Source: Neisseriaceae bacterium
GTDB lineage: Bacteria; Pseudomonadota; Gammaproteobacteria; Burkholderiales; UBA11063
DNA length: 59,624 nt
Assembly: GCA_003963245.1 (NCBI GenBank)
Contig: RXJX01000034.1
Span: 1-59,624 of the forward strand
Reading direction: 5' to 3'
Shown one piece after another: positions 28,062 through 37,345 of the stretch. Made by a program: the position numbers and the translations under genes. The notes beneath the pieces were generated by a model that was not told where the DNA came from, made no database searches, and was given only the letters and a program-made list of their open reading frames with translations. The stretch's first letter is position 1, and each line of letters begins with the position of its first letter.

Positions 28062-29741
28062 CTATTCGTCAGTTACACAGCCTAGGCTAGCAGATTTTAC
28101 GTTTTTAATGAATTTGTACAAAGTACCACGGTTTGAGCGGTAAGCAGGTGCTTGCCATACGCTACGGCGATTTGCCCATTCGGTATCGCTAAGTTCAGCG
28201 TCAATTGTATTTTTTTCAGCATCAATTACGATAATATCACCATCTTTTAACAAAGCGATATTGCCACCAACTTGAGCTTCTGGTGTAATGTGCCCAATAA
28301 TGAAACCATGCGAACCACCTGAAAAACGCCCATCGGTGATTAAAGCAACATCTTTACCTAAGCCAGCACCCATAATCGCGGAAGTTGGTTTTAGCATTTC
28401 TGGCATACCAGGACCACCTTTAGGACCTTGGAAACGAATTACCAATACATCACCTTTTTGGATTTGTTTTTGCTCTAAAGCATGGATTAACTCTTCTTCA
28501 GTATCAAAACAACGTGCAGGACCTTTAAAATAAGTTCCTTCTTTACCTGTGATTTTAGCTACAGATCCTTCGGTTGCCAAATTCCCAAATAAAATTTGAA
28601 TATGTCCATCTGCTTTGATTGGTTTATCAAATGGTTGTACCAAATCTTGATCTGCTGGCAAGCCAGGTAAAGTTGCCAAATTTTCCGCTAAAGTTTTACC
28701 TGTTACTGTTAAACAGTCACCATGAATCATTCCGTGTTCTAAAAGTAATTTAAGTACTGCAGGTGTGCCACCTAAAGCATGCAGGTCACCCATTACATAT
28801 TTGCCGCTTGGTTTGAAATCAGCTAACATTGGCGTTTTGTCACTAATCTTTTGAATATCAGCTAAAGTAAAATCGACTCCAGCTGTACGAGCCATCGCAA
28901 TTAGATGCAGCACTGCATTAGTTGAGCCACCTAGCACAGTTACCAAAGTAAACGCATTTTCAAAAGATTTCTTAGTTAGGATATCACTTGGTTTGATATC
29001 TTTTTCTAGTAGATTTTTTAATGCTTCACCTGCGTGATAGCATTCAGCTAATTTAGCTGGGTGAGTAGCAGCAATTGATGAACTATATGGTAGTGACATT
29101 CCCAACGCTTCAATCGCACATGCCATTGTATTAGCTGTGTACATACCACCACAAGCACCTGCACCTGGACAAGCATGGCGAATAATTCCCTGACGTTCTT
29201 CTTCGCTGATTTTACCTGCTAAATATTCACCATAAGCTTGGAATGCTGATACGACATCTAAAATTTTACCGTGGTATTCACCAGCTTTGATTGTTCCACC
29301 ATAAATCATTATACTTGGACGATTAAGGCGTGACATAGCCATTACACAACCTGGCATATTTTTATCGCAACCAGGTAGAGTAATTAAGCCATCGTACCAT
29401 TGTGCACCCATGATTGTTTCAATCGAATCAGCGATTACTTCGCGTGATTGTAATGAAAAACGCATACCATTGGTACCCATTGAAATACCATCGCTTACGC
29501 CAACTGTGTTAAAGCGCATACCAACTAAGCCTGCATCAACTACGCCCTTTTTAACTTCTTCAGCCAAAGTTAATAAGTGCATATTACATGGGTTACCTTC
29601 ATACCAAACACTGCCAATTCCAACCTGTGCTTTAGCCATATCGGTTTCTTTTAAGCCAGTTGCATAGAGCATTGCTTGTGATGCACCTTGTGAAATATCT
29701 TGAGTGATGATTCCACTGTATTTGTTTAGTTTTTCTGTCAT
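28062..29741 (-). CDS. ilvD: Dihydroxy-acid dehydratase
   Basis: Catalyses the dehydration of 2,3-dihydroxy-isovalerate and -methylvalerate in valine and isoleucine synthesis. The protein has 559 residues. Iron-sulphur ligand motifs GCDKNMPGC and [16 protein letters not shown] and the C-terminal [14 protein letters not shown] block are present. The shorter (~560) length fits the [2Fe-2S]-type branch. No other ilv genes adjoin it: the upstream neighbour is a BRO-domain gene. The threonine synthase-LeuA fusion 3 kb upstream belongs to the connected pathway. Confidence 0.97.
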   Translation of the reverse strand: MTEKLNKYSGIITQDISQGASQAMLYATGLKETDMAKAQVGIGSVWYEGNPCNMHLLTLAEEVKKGVVDAGLVGMRFNTVGVSDGISMGTNGMRFSLQSREVIADSIETIMGAQWYDGLITLPGCDKNMPGCVMAMSRLNRPSIMIYGGTIKAGEYHGKILDVVSAFQAYGEYLAGKISEEERQGIIRHACPGAGACGGMYTANTMACAIEALGMSLPYSSSIAATHPAKLAECYHAGEALKNLLEKDIKPSDILTKKSFENAFTLVTVLGGSTNAVLHLIAMARTAGVDFTLADIQKISDKTPMLADFKPSGKYVMGDLHALGGTPAVLKLLLEHGMIHGDCLTVTGKTLAENLATLPGLPADQDLVQPFDKPIKADGHIQILFGNLATEGSVAKITGKEGTYFKGPARCFDTEEELIHALEQKQIQKGDVLVIRFQGPKGGPGMPEMLKPTSAIMGAGLGKDVALITDGRFSGGSHGFIIGHITPEAQVGGNIALLKDGDIIVIDAEKNTIDAELSDTEWANRRSVWQAPAYRSNRGTLYKFIKNVKSASLGCVTDE

Positions 29742-29795
29742 AGTGTTTTCCTATAAATGTAAATAAAAATTATCAGATTCTTTGGTTCTAAGAGC

Positions 29796-30656
29796 TTATT
29801 TTTGCTTCTTTGAGTTGCCTGTATTTTCTTCAATAGGTGTTGGAGCTAAAGATGTTTTAGCATTTAATTTACTAACTACTTTTTTACCTGTTTTAGCTTC
29901 AAGCTCTTTAAGGGCTACTTTAGCAACATTTCCACCTTGTTGCGCTACTTTTTTACTTTCCTCAAAGCTTGTTGGTTCGACAGCAGCAGAAATATCTCTA
30001 GTGGAAGCTTCTGCTAGCATATTCAAAATCAATTCAGTATTAGTCATATTGTCTCTAAGATTTTCTTTTTTCAACCCTTTTAGGACTTTATATTCTTTGG
30101 TGGTTTTATCACTCCATGTTTTGGTAATAATATCAGTTAGAGTTGCAAATTGTACTCCTTGTTGTAAGCCGCGTTTCTTCCACTCATCTGTGAGTTCTTT
30201 GCGGACTTCAATACTTTTTAAACGTTGATTTATCCAGTTTTCGGAATAGCCTAAATTTACGTATTGTTCTAGCGCCCGATCGATACTGAGTTCTGGGTCT
30301 TGCATTTCGTCAAGTCTTTCAGCGGCAATCTTTGCTAACCATAGTTTGAATAGTTCAGCTTTTGGTGATGGAGTAGACTGGATCAATCTAAATAGTTGTT
30401 CGGAATCAGCTACATCAGTCACTCTCATTTTACCATCAGGTGCAAGCATTTTCAACCCGTGACAATTTGTCACGGTTTCATTTCCTTCTTTTTTGAGACG
30501 TTGTTTAAGTTTACGCCAGTAGGCATTTGGGTCAATGCTATCAGTGAGAACAGTAACTACATCAATAATCGAAATGTACCATTTCTCTTGCTCTTTATCC
30601 CATAAAGTACGTATATTCTTATCTTCAAATATTTTTATTTCATTTTGCTTTACCAT
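29796..30656 (-). CDS. BRO-N / DinD-like protein
   Basis: Protein of 286-288 residues (ATG at 30662 or 30656). The N-terminal region (DKEQEKWYISIIDVVTVLTDS... YWRKLKQRLKKEG) is the BRO-N/phage antirepressor-like DNA-binding domain, and the middle (WLAKIAAERLDEMQDPELSIDRALEQY) matches the DNA-damage-inducible protein D group. The C-terminal tail is Lys/Thr-rich with low complexity. It ends 54 bases upstream of ilvD and starts just downstream of a restriction-modification gene in the same direction. Such proteins often accompany mobile or defence loci; a regulatory role in restriction is an inference. Confidence 0.82.
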   Translation of the reverse strand: MVKQNEIKIFEDKNIRTLWDKEQEKWYISIIDVVTVLTDSIDPNAYWRKLKQRLKKEGNETVTNCHGLKMLAPDGKMRVTDVADSEQLFRLIQSTPSPKAELFKLWLAKIAAERLDEMQDPELSIDRALEQYVNLGYSENWINQRLKSIEVRKELTDEWKKRGLQQGVQFATLTDIITKTWSDKTTKEYKVLKGLKKENLRDNMTNTELILNMLAEASTRDISAAVEPTSFEESKKVAQQGGNVAKVALKELEAKTGKKVVSKLNAKTSLAPTPIEENTGNSKKQK

Positions 30657-30697
30657 GTGCAATTTCCAATGTGTTGTTCTATCATATAATACTTTAT

Positions 30698-33088
30698 TTA
30701 CTCGCGGAGAAAGCCATATTCATAAACTAGTGGACGTAATTTATCCGTGAGCTTAGCATAAGCTAATTCAAATGCGGTAAAATCAGTCGGGATAGCATCA
30801 CTATTTTTATTACGTGCTTGTAATGCTTTGCGAATTTGATACCAACCCACATCAGCACGGTTTAGTTTCAACTCATCACGGATAGAGCGCTCATCGGTTT
30901 GGGTAAAGTAGGCACGCCACAACTCTCGTCCAGCGTCTAAAACTCCAATTGCTTCAGAAGATAATTGTTTATCAGTTAAATATTGCACCATAAAATCCGA
31001 TTCAAAACGTTCTGGTGAGCCGACTTCACTTTCGGTGAATGGGATAAAATGATTGACAATTGACCACTTTTGATTATTCCATTCGAGGTCGTTGGCGCTA
31101 GCGGTCAGGTTTTTGCAGTGAAATAGCATCCAAACCAAACAATCGGTTTTGAATTCATCAGATAATTCGATGGTTGGTTGTAAAAATTGGTCGTTATGGT
31201 TAATCCAAGTGTGCTTAATTAGTTGGCGAACTGAGAAAGTTACCACTGCCTGACATAAATTCTCGGGTGTTATAAAAAATCCACCAGCACTGCAATACCC
31301 CGAGGAAAGTATTGCAGTTCCTTGGATAGAGTGTTGTATATCATTTCCAAAGCAAATCATCGAACCAATGGCATTATCTGACCATTTATTACCACGAATG
31401 TCCTTTGTGCTGTTTGTTGGAGTTATTGCATTTTTTAATGGTAATGCATCTTGTTGATTTGAACGAGGTCGTACAAACCATTCACTTAAAAAATATTTAT
31501 TGGGTATATTATAAAAAGACTTCTCGCCAACTGGGAATGCTTTTTTATCTAGAATTTCACAGTTTATTTCTGTAATCAGCGTTTTAGTTGTGGAATTATT
31601 ATTTGTGCTCCAGATTAAAAACCCAATAGGGAAATTACCTTTTAATCCGTCAAATGATTTACTATGTACAATAAAACCGCTTAAATACTTTGCATTCCAA
31701 TTTTGCCTAAATTTTTCACAATTTGGAGCATTAACATACTTCAATGTACTAAACAGAGCTAATGTTGCTGTTGGGATTTCTTGAGCAACCCGAGCGATAA
31801 ATTGTACAAATAATTCACGAGCCGCGTAACCATAATCATTGTTATTCATTAATAAGCCAATTTTAGTTTTTGCTACGTTGGTTTTACCTTCATTTCCTAG
31901 TGAGTTAGCTGCTTCAGCATAAGGTGGGTTAATTAAAACCAATATTTTCTTACCCTCAGCAATCGCTTTACGTAAACCGTCAGGTACTTTATTAGTAAGG
32001 TTGTAGTCAATCTTGCCATCGTCAGTAATATCATCATTGAGATAGTCATATTGAAATCTTGTTGCGGCAACACAGGTTTTAGTCGCCTTCATTACATCAA
32101 TGTCAGCTTGATCGAGAGTTGACATATAAATATTGCGTGGGTTGCTATGTTTTACTTCAAGATTACCAACTCCACAGCACATATCCCAGACAATATAATC
32201 TTTTTGCCAATTTTTGCCCAAAGTTTCAGCTAATTTATCATAAGCTTTATCAACTACAGCCAAGGGAGTGTAATATGCACCTTTAAAACTACGTTCATCC
32301 AATGGAATTAAGCTATCGCGACGTTCGAGTAAATAATCACGGTATTCAGCTTTGGGTGGCTTATGATAAATTGCCCAAAATCGGCGGTAACCCTCTTTAT
32401 TACCTAACTCAAAATTTTTGCCACCGCGGCTAAAAACTGGAGCGCCATTTTTGTGTAATAATTCTGCAGGTAAATTGGCATGGGTTGAAACAGTGCCATC
32501 GTGCATGATATCCGCAAAAAAGAGCAGGGCATAATCTTCTTCTCGTACACCAACTATTTCGTGCCCAATCATAACTACCCACTTATCAAAGACCTGCTTT
32601 AGGTTATTTGGAGTGATTTGTGTACGGATAATATCGCCGGATTTAATGGCATTTTTTACGGTGCTGATAAATTCTTCGGCATGAGTTTCAATTTTAAATG
32701 AGACAAAATGAGTACCGATATAAGCAGAGATTTCAGCGAGTGCTTCAGGAGTATATTGACTGGCAGATTTACCCCATTTTATGGTTTTTTTCTTAAGAAA
32801 GGGCAGGACATCAGCTGTTTTCATGATGGCTGCTTTTTCGGTATCAATTACCGCTAAAAATGGCGGTAGGATTTCGCCTTCATTGAGCGCAACTTGAACG
32901 TAGTGAAGTAATTGGGTAAACATAGCATAGCTGGAATGTTTACCCGTATCTTTTGCTTCAAACCAAACTTCATCAGTGCGAATGTCTATTAACCCTTTAG
33001 TATAGGATTTTAGACCAAGTGCCTTGATATAAATATCTTTTACATCTTCTTCACTTTTTGTCTGCTGTAAGATTTGGTATAAAGTCAT
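30698..33088 (-). CDS. Single-chain restriction-modification enzyme (type IIG-like)
   Basis: Protein of 796 residues joining nuclease and methyltransferase features. Near the N terminus, IDIRTDEVWFEAKDTG has the D-x(n)-E-x-K pattern of a PD-(D/E)XK nuclease. The middle carries N6-adenine methyltransferase motif I (WDMCCGVGN) and motif IV (LINPPYAEA). The C-terminal ~250 residues probably hold the target-recognition region. No separate specificity subunit is present. The stop of the threonine synthase-fusion gene is only 4 bases upstream of its start. Recognition sequence cannot be predicted from the protein alone. Confidence 0.85.
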   Translation of the reverse strand: MTLYQILQQTKSEEDVKDIYIKALGLKSYTKGLIDIRTDEVWFEAKDTGKHSSYAMFTQLLHYVQVALNEGEILPPFLAVIDTEKAAIMKTADVLPFLKKKTIKWGKSASQYTPEALAEISAYIGTHFVSFKIETHAEEFISTVKNAIKSGDIIRTQITPNNLKQVFDKWVVMIGHEIVGVREEDYALLFFADIMHDGTVSTHANLPAELLHKNGAPVFSRGGKNFELGNKEGYRRFWAIYHKPPKAEYRDYLLERRDSLIPLDERSFKGAYYTPLAVVDKAYDKLAETLGKNWQKDYIVWDMCCGVGNLEVKHSNPRNIYMSTLDQADIDVMKATKTCVAATRFQYDYLNDDITDDGKIDYNLTNKVPDGLRKAIAEGKKILVLINPPYAEAANSLGNEGKTNVAKTKIGLLMNNNDYGYAARELFVQFIARVAQEIPTATLALFSTLKYVNAPNCEKFRQNWNAKYLSGFIVHSKSFDGLKGNFPIGFLIWSTNNNSTTKTLITEINCEILDKKAFPVGEKSFYNIPNKYFLSEWFVRPRSNQQDALPLKNAITPTNSTKDIRGNKWSDNAIGSMICFGNDIQHSIQGTAILSSGYCSAGGFFITPENLCQAVVTFSVRQLIKHTWINHNDQFLQPTIELSDEFKTDCLVWMLFHCKNLTASANDLEWNNQKWSIVNHFIPFTESEVGSPERFESDFMVQYLTDKQLSSEAIGVLDAGRELWRAYFTQTDERSIRDELKLNRADVGWYQIRKALQARNKNSDAIPTDFTAFELAYAKLTDKLRPLVYEYGFLRE

Positions 33089-33091
33089 GCT

Positions 33092-34885
33092 TTAGTTAAA
33101 GCCGTTATAAGCTTCGGCAAAAGCTTCAATTGATGCTTGAATAATATCGGGAGATGTTCCGCTGCCGATTGAATTGTGACTGGCTTGTTGTAATTTCATT
33201 TCAACATATACGTTGGCATCAGTTCCTTGTCCACGAATCTCTACTTTATAGTCAGTGAGTTTGAACTGTAAAGTATCACGACAAGCATGGGTAAGAGCTT
33301 TAATAACTGCATCTACCGGACCTGTACCATTTGCATTACCAACATATTCTTGCCCTGCAATACTTACCCGGACATTAGCATTAGCTTTTTTATCTTTAGC
33401 AGTATCCACAAAGAAATCCAGTACCGAAAAAACATCGCTTCGTGTATGTTTTGGTGATTCCAGTACGCTTTGGATGCTATCTTGGAAATCCGAAATGGTA
33501 ATGGTTTTACCCTTTTGCACCATTTTAGCTAGTGAAATTTGAATTTTATCCAGATAATCATCACCATAAGTTGCTGAGAATAAATTTTGTAATTCACGGC
33601 TAATCTCAGCTTTAGTTGGCTCTTTGGTAAATAACACATCACTTTTCTCAACGAAAACCATGCTCTTACCATCAAAGAAACCATTTTGATACAAGCTAAA
33701 AAATTCTTTAGTTTGTGGATAAATGGTAGGTGGCTTAATTGCTGCTTTCAATACAACTTGTGGATCTTTTAACCCGTCTCCGGTTAGGATGCACATTACT
33801 TTTTTGTGCGCATCAATTTTACCTTGATCGATTAATTTTTGTAAACCAGCAATAGTTGCTGCTGCAGAGCTTTCAGCAAAAATTCCTTCTTCTTTAGCCA
33901 TACGATGTTGTGCCGCCAAAATTTCATTGTCAGTAACTGCTACGGCATAACCATTGGTGTTATTGATTGCTTCTAATGCTTTTAATCCGTCAATTGGGTT
34001 CGCAACGGCAATCGCTGAAGCTAGAGTATTAATACTTGGTAAAATTTCGATAACATCACTTTTTGCATCAAAGCTATTAACCACAGCTTGCGCCCCAGTT
34101 GCCTGAACCCCAATAATGCGTGGTAAACGGTCAATCAGTCCTAAACGATAGTAATCCATGAAGCCTTTATAGTATCCGCCGATATTGGTTCCACAACCAA
34201 TTGGCACAACTAAGTAATCCGGAACCTGAAATAACATTTGATCAATAGCTTCAAATGCGGCAGTTTTAGCACCTTCTAAGCGAAATGCATAATCTCCAGC
34301 CAAGTAAAAGCCCATTTCAACTGCAATTTTATAAGCTAAATCAGCTGCATCATTATAAGTACCTTTAACTTGAACTATATGCCCACCAAAAGCTAAAACT
34401 TGAGATAGTTTGCCGGGAGGAACGCCTTCTGGTACCAAGATAAAGCAAGGTAAGTCAGCTGCTGCAGCATAACAGGCACACGAAGCTGCCATATTTCCAG
34501 TTGATGCCAAAATAATTGCTTTAGCACCTTTTTCGCGAGCAACTGATACTTCAACTGCTGTACCGCGATCTTTAAATGATCCGGTTGGATTTTTACCTTC
34601 TACTTTAAGGTATAATTCAACGCCCATATTGCGTCCCAAACGACGGCTCTTAATTAAGGGAGTTGCAGCCTCACGTAAAGTGATAAACTCTGCTTGCTTA
34701 GTTATTGGTAATAAGGGTAAATATTTTAGTAAGCTTGGCGGTGATGCGCGAAAGTAATCCAGATTCATTTTACTTTTAATTGAATCAAGATCCATTACTA
34801 CTTCCCAAGGAGTAGTTTCACCAGTGAAAACCAGATTATCAGGGTTAACAATTTTTTTAGTTACAAAGTCGCGTAGATGGTACAT
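33092..34885 (-). CDS. Threonine synthase fused to LeuA allosteric domain
   Basis: PLP enzyme of 597 residues. Residues ~1-440 are threonine synthase: PLP lysine in NPTGSFKDRG (residues ~99-108), the phosphate loop ASTGNMAAS, VPIGCGTNIGG and ILTGDGLKDP. It converts O-phosphohomoserine to threonine. Residues ~465-597 form a 2-isopropylmalate synthase C-terminal regulatory domain (VRVSIAGQEYVGNANGTGPVDAVIKAL, then GTDANVYVEMKL and IQASIEAFAEAYN). That domain normally binds leucine or isoleucine, so feedback by a branched-chain amino acid is plausible. It could also be annotated as a PLP-dependent enzyme of unknown ligand. Confidence 0.88.
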   Translation of the reverse strand: MYHLRDFVTKKIVNPDNLVFTGETTPWEVVMDLDSIKSKMNLDYFRASPPSLLKYLPLLPITKQAEFITLREAATPLIKSRRLGRNMGVELYLKVEGKNPTGSFKDRGTAVEVSVAREKGAKAIILASTGNMAASCACYAAAADLPCFILVPEGVPPGKLSQVLAFGGHIVQVKGTYNDAADLAYKIAVEMGFYLAGDYAFRLEGAKTAAFEAIDQMLFQVPDYLVVPIGCGTNIGGYYKGFMDYYRLGLIDRLPRIIGVQATGAQAVVNSFDAKSDVIEILPSINTLASAIAVANPIDGLKALEAINNTNGYAVAVTDNEILAAQHRMAKEEGIFAESSAAATIAGLQKLIDQGKIDAHKKVMCILTGDGLKDPQVVLKAAIKPPTIYPQTKEFFSLYQNGFFDGKSMVFVEKSDVLFTKEPTKAEISRELQNLFSATYGDDYLDKIQISLAKMVQKGKTITISDFQDSIQSVLESPKHTRSDVFSVLDFFVDTAKDKKANANVRVSIAGQEYVGNANGTGPVDAVIKALTHACRDTLQFKLTDYKVEIRGQGTDANVYVEMKLQQASHNSIGSGTSPDIIQASIEAFAEAYNGFN

Positions 34886-35033
34886 AGTGTTGGCATTCTC
34901 ATAGATATATAAATTTAATTAACCCATGATTATACCTTGATTTATCAGTGTTTTAGCATAAATTTACTAATTGAACTCTTAGTTTTAATAAGTGCGCCAC
35001 CAAAGTTACTGATAGTTGTTTTAATAACAGATG

Positions 35034-35073
35034 CAAAAAATCCAGAATGCTGTCAAAAATAGCACTCTGGATT
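35034..35073 (-). terminator. Terminator of the exported-protein cluster
   Basis: On the minus strand, a 13-bp stem with one mismatch (35039-35051/35061-35073) is followed by a T-run (AAAAAA at 35035-35040 on the plus strand). Confidence 0.8.
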
Positions 35074-35104
35074 AATTATAAATTCAAATAGTTAGTTAAC
35101 TGGA

Positions 35105-35554
35105 TTAGCTAGGCCATAGATAACAGTACTCCTGATTATTGGTTAAGTTTTGGCCGTTAACAAGCACATAGCCATTTGGTCCGCTTGAGCTTACTCCACA
35201 ATTGGTGTGTACCCAATGAATCCCAAGATCACCACTAGTGTAGAGTTCCCCACATAATTGTACGGTTTGCCCGACTTGAAGGCTCTGTGCTAATGAAGAG
35301 GGCACTGAGCTACCATTGGTTTGGTCGTAATCATTGGTAAATACGTTGTCGATTGCAACATCATATTCGTTACCACCACTGTTTACTTGGATATGTGTAT
35401 GAGATAACTCAACACCTTGTTGCGAAGCACCGGATTTAAAGTAGGGTGCAACATCAATGATTCCTTCCAAGTAGTCACCATTACAGCTCGCTGCACCATC
35501 GGCAAATGCTAGGGAGGAAGCTGTTGCCAATATAATTAGGATAATTTTTTTCAT
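35105..35554 (-). CDS. Secreted DUF3465-like protein
   Basis: Exported protein of 149 residues. Signal peptide MKKIILIILATASSLAFA precedes ADGAAS. The C-terminal part LQVGQTVQLCGELYTSGDLGIHWVHTNCG resembles the DUF3465 signature (a nucleic-acid-binding-like OB fold with an IHWTHHDP-type motif). Four cysteines probably form disulphides. It lies 11 bases after the calpain-like gene stop, so the two are co-transcribed. Function unknown; co-expression with a protease suggests an inhibitor, cofactor or accessory factor, but this is a guess. Confidence 0.6.
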   Translation of the reverse strand: MKKIILIILATASSLAFADGAASCNGDYLEGIIDVAPYFKSGASQQGVELSHTHIQVNSGGNEYDVAIDNVFTNDYDQTNGSSVPSSLAQSLQVGQTVQLCGELYTSGDLGIHWVHTNCGVSSSGPNGYVLVNGQNLTNNQEYCYLWPS

Positions 35555-35565
35555 TGAATTAATCC

Positions 35566-37221
35566 TTATTTTGGTACAGCAACAAATTTAGAGTAATTAT
35601 TTTTGATATACGCGCCGTTACTAGTAGTATATTGATCCATAATTGGATTGCTAGCTGCAGTATAAAGTGGATTACCGTTACTATCTTTTTGAACTATACC
35701 ATTAACAACTATTGGAGTTTTGTCTAGGCTAGGTAATTGCTCAATATCAATTTGATCAAAAATTTTAAAGACATCCGCATCAGGAACGTAGAATATTCCA
35801 TCTTGCATGGTGTAGCCATTGGTAATGCTATCTGCACCATTAGGGGTGAAGTTAGTTCCCCATGGATTACGTAGTTTGAATTTACCATTGGCATGTCCCA
35901 AGATTGCATAGGCATGTGTACCAACTATTCCCGGCGGTAAGTCAACTGCGCCTTGCTCGGTCGCTCCATTGAGTTCCTTGGTATCAACTGGCGTACCAAG
36001 TACCATTACCCTTCCTTCTGCCAGAAGTGGATCAATCAGATTAACCATGTTTGCTGGAGTGACTTTGGCTCCCAGTGTTATGTTGGCAGAGTCTGGATTG
36101 TCGGCATAAGTATTAACGAGAGTGTAGTCAGTGCTGCTGGCATTGTATGAATTAGTAAACTCATATACTTCATGTCCAGTCAAAAACTTAAATGCCGAAT
36201 AATATTGTCCAATCGGTAATTGCGATGCTGTCATACCATCATAGAAGGTTGCCAAATTATAAATACTTCCTGGTGTAGCAGGGGTAGTACCAAAATAAAT
36301 AAAGCTATATTCCGGGCTCATTAGCACATCACCAAAAGCTTTCTCAAGATAGCTTAACCATTGTCCACTACCCGCAGAATAAGCGCCAGTAGCGACTTCT
36401 AAATCAGTTACTGGAGTCACCGAAATTTGTTGTGCAACGGAATGCACATCAGTATAATCAATGCTATAACCACCGCTTTCATTCGGGTGAAATATATTGG
36501 CAACACTTTGCGCTCCGCGCTGATAAATTAGCCCACTCAAGGTTGATAAGAAGTAACAATCACCAACAGCGCCTTGATGAATATTCAGTAGATTGATATC
36601 TTGAGCAGTTCCCAATTGGTTGCCAGTATTAACGATTGTTTCTAAAGTGCCAGGGTTGAAGCTCCACGTATAATCTTGTTGCGCTAAACGATAACCACCA
36701 AAGAAACGATGTGATACCATAGCTAGGTTGCTGAGAGTATTGCTCCAAGTAATTTGACCGAGGGTGCTGGTGCCATCACTACCAGAGCTCGAATCAGTTA
36801 CATCACCGATGAACAAAGCGGCAAAAAGAGCTTCATTATATTGTGCTTGAGTTGGTGTTTGGTTGATAGTTACATGTGGCACTTGGTTAGCTGCATTAAT
36901 TGCTTGTTGATAGCCACTGAGTTGAAGGCTTTTTAGAGTTTGCAGAGCATCTGGATTTTTACCAGTTATAATTGCTACCGCATCTTGTAGTGAGATAGTT
37001 GATTTAGCGTTATCTGTAGCTAATGCAGTAAAAATTGCTTTCAGATCATCTGTACTGACTTGAGGTAATGTATTATTGCTTGCTGCATTGTTGCCGCCAC
37101 TGCTACTGTTTGTTTGTTGTGTTGCTGCATTATTTGCACTACCTCCACTACCACAAGCTGCTAAAGTGAAGCTAGCACTAGATACGATTAATATAGTTAA
37201 AAGATTGTTAAATTTTTTCAT
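35566..37221 (-). CDS. Calpain-like (C2) cysteine protease lipoprotein
   Basis: Lipid-anchored protein of 551 residues. The signal ends in the lipobox LAAC, followed by a Gly/Ser/Asn-rich linker to about residue 55. The catalytic domain shows the calpain triad in order: GDCYFLSTLSGL (Cys), GTHAYAILGH (His) and LRNPWGTNF (Asn). The sequence ends in NNYSKFVAVPK. Bacterial calpain-like proteases are uncommon and are mostly secreted or surface-bound. Two tight RBS-like AG-rich stretches precede the ATG region. Calcium dependence cannot be judged because no EF-hand was seen. Confidence 0.88.
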   Translation of the reverse strand: MKKFNNLLTILIVSSASFTLAACGSGGSANNAATQQTNSSSGGNNAASNNTLPQVSTDDLKAIFTALATDNAKSTISLQDAVAIITGKNPDALQTLKSLQLSGYQQAINAANQVPHVTINQTPTQAQYNEALFAALFIGDVTDSSSGSDGTSTLGQITWSNTLSNLAMVSHRFFGGYRLAQQDYTWSFNPGTLETIVNTGNQLGTAQDINLLNIHQGAVGDCYFLSTLSGLIYQRGAQSVANIFHPNESGGYSIDYTDVHSVAQQISVTPVTDLEVATGAYSAGSGQWLSYLEKAFGDVLMSPEYSFIYFGTTPATPGSIYNLATFYDGMTASQLPIGQYYSAFKFLTGHEVYEFTNSYNASSTDYTLVNTYADNPDSANITLGAKVTPANMVNLIDPLLAEGRVMVLGTPVDTKELNGATEQGAVDLPPGIVGTHAYAILGHANGKFKLRNPWGTNFTPNGADSITNGYTMQDGIFYVPDADVFKIFDQIDIEQLPSLDKTPIVVNGIVQKDSNGNPLYTAASNPIMDQYTTSNGAYIKNNYSKFVAVPK

Positions 37222-37286
37222 GGTTTATATCCTATAGTTTTATATTCTTTAAATGAAACTTAAAAATATTATTGCACGTAGCATTT

Positions 37287-37324
37287 GGTGGCAGAGTAAG
37301 AAGAGTACCCTATACTCTGCTACC
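37287..37324. terminator. Hairpin between DUF3443 and calpain-like genes
   Basis: A 12-bp stem (one G-T pair) with a 14-nt loop in the 124-bp gap. The T-run is weak, so it may attenuate rather than stop read-through. Confidence 0.5.
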
Positions 37325-37345
37325 GAAGTAATCACTACTATTTAA

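Noticed and set aside
29782..30228. 148-residue frame on the plus strand
   Set aside because: It is antisense to the BRO-N gene, has no ribosome-binding site, and its composition (Leu/Ser/Phe-rich) is that of a reversed Lys/Glu-rich gene.
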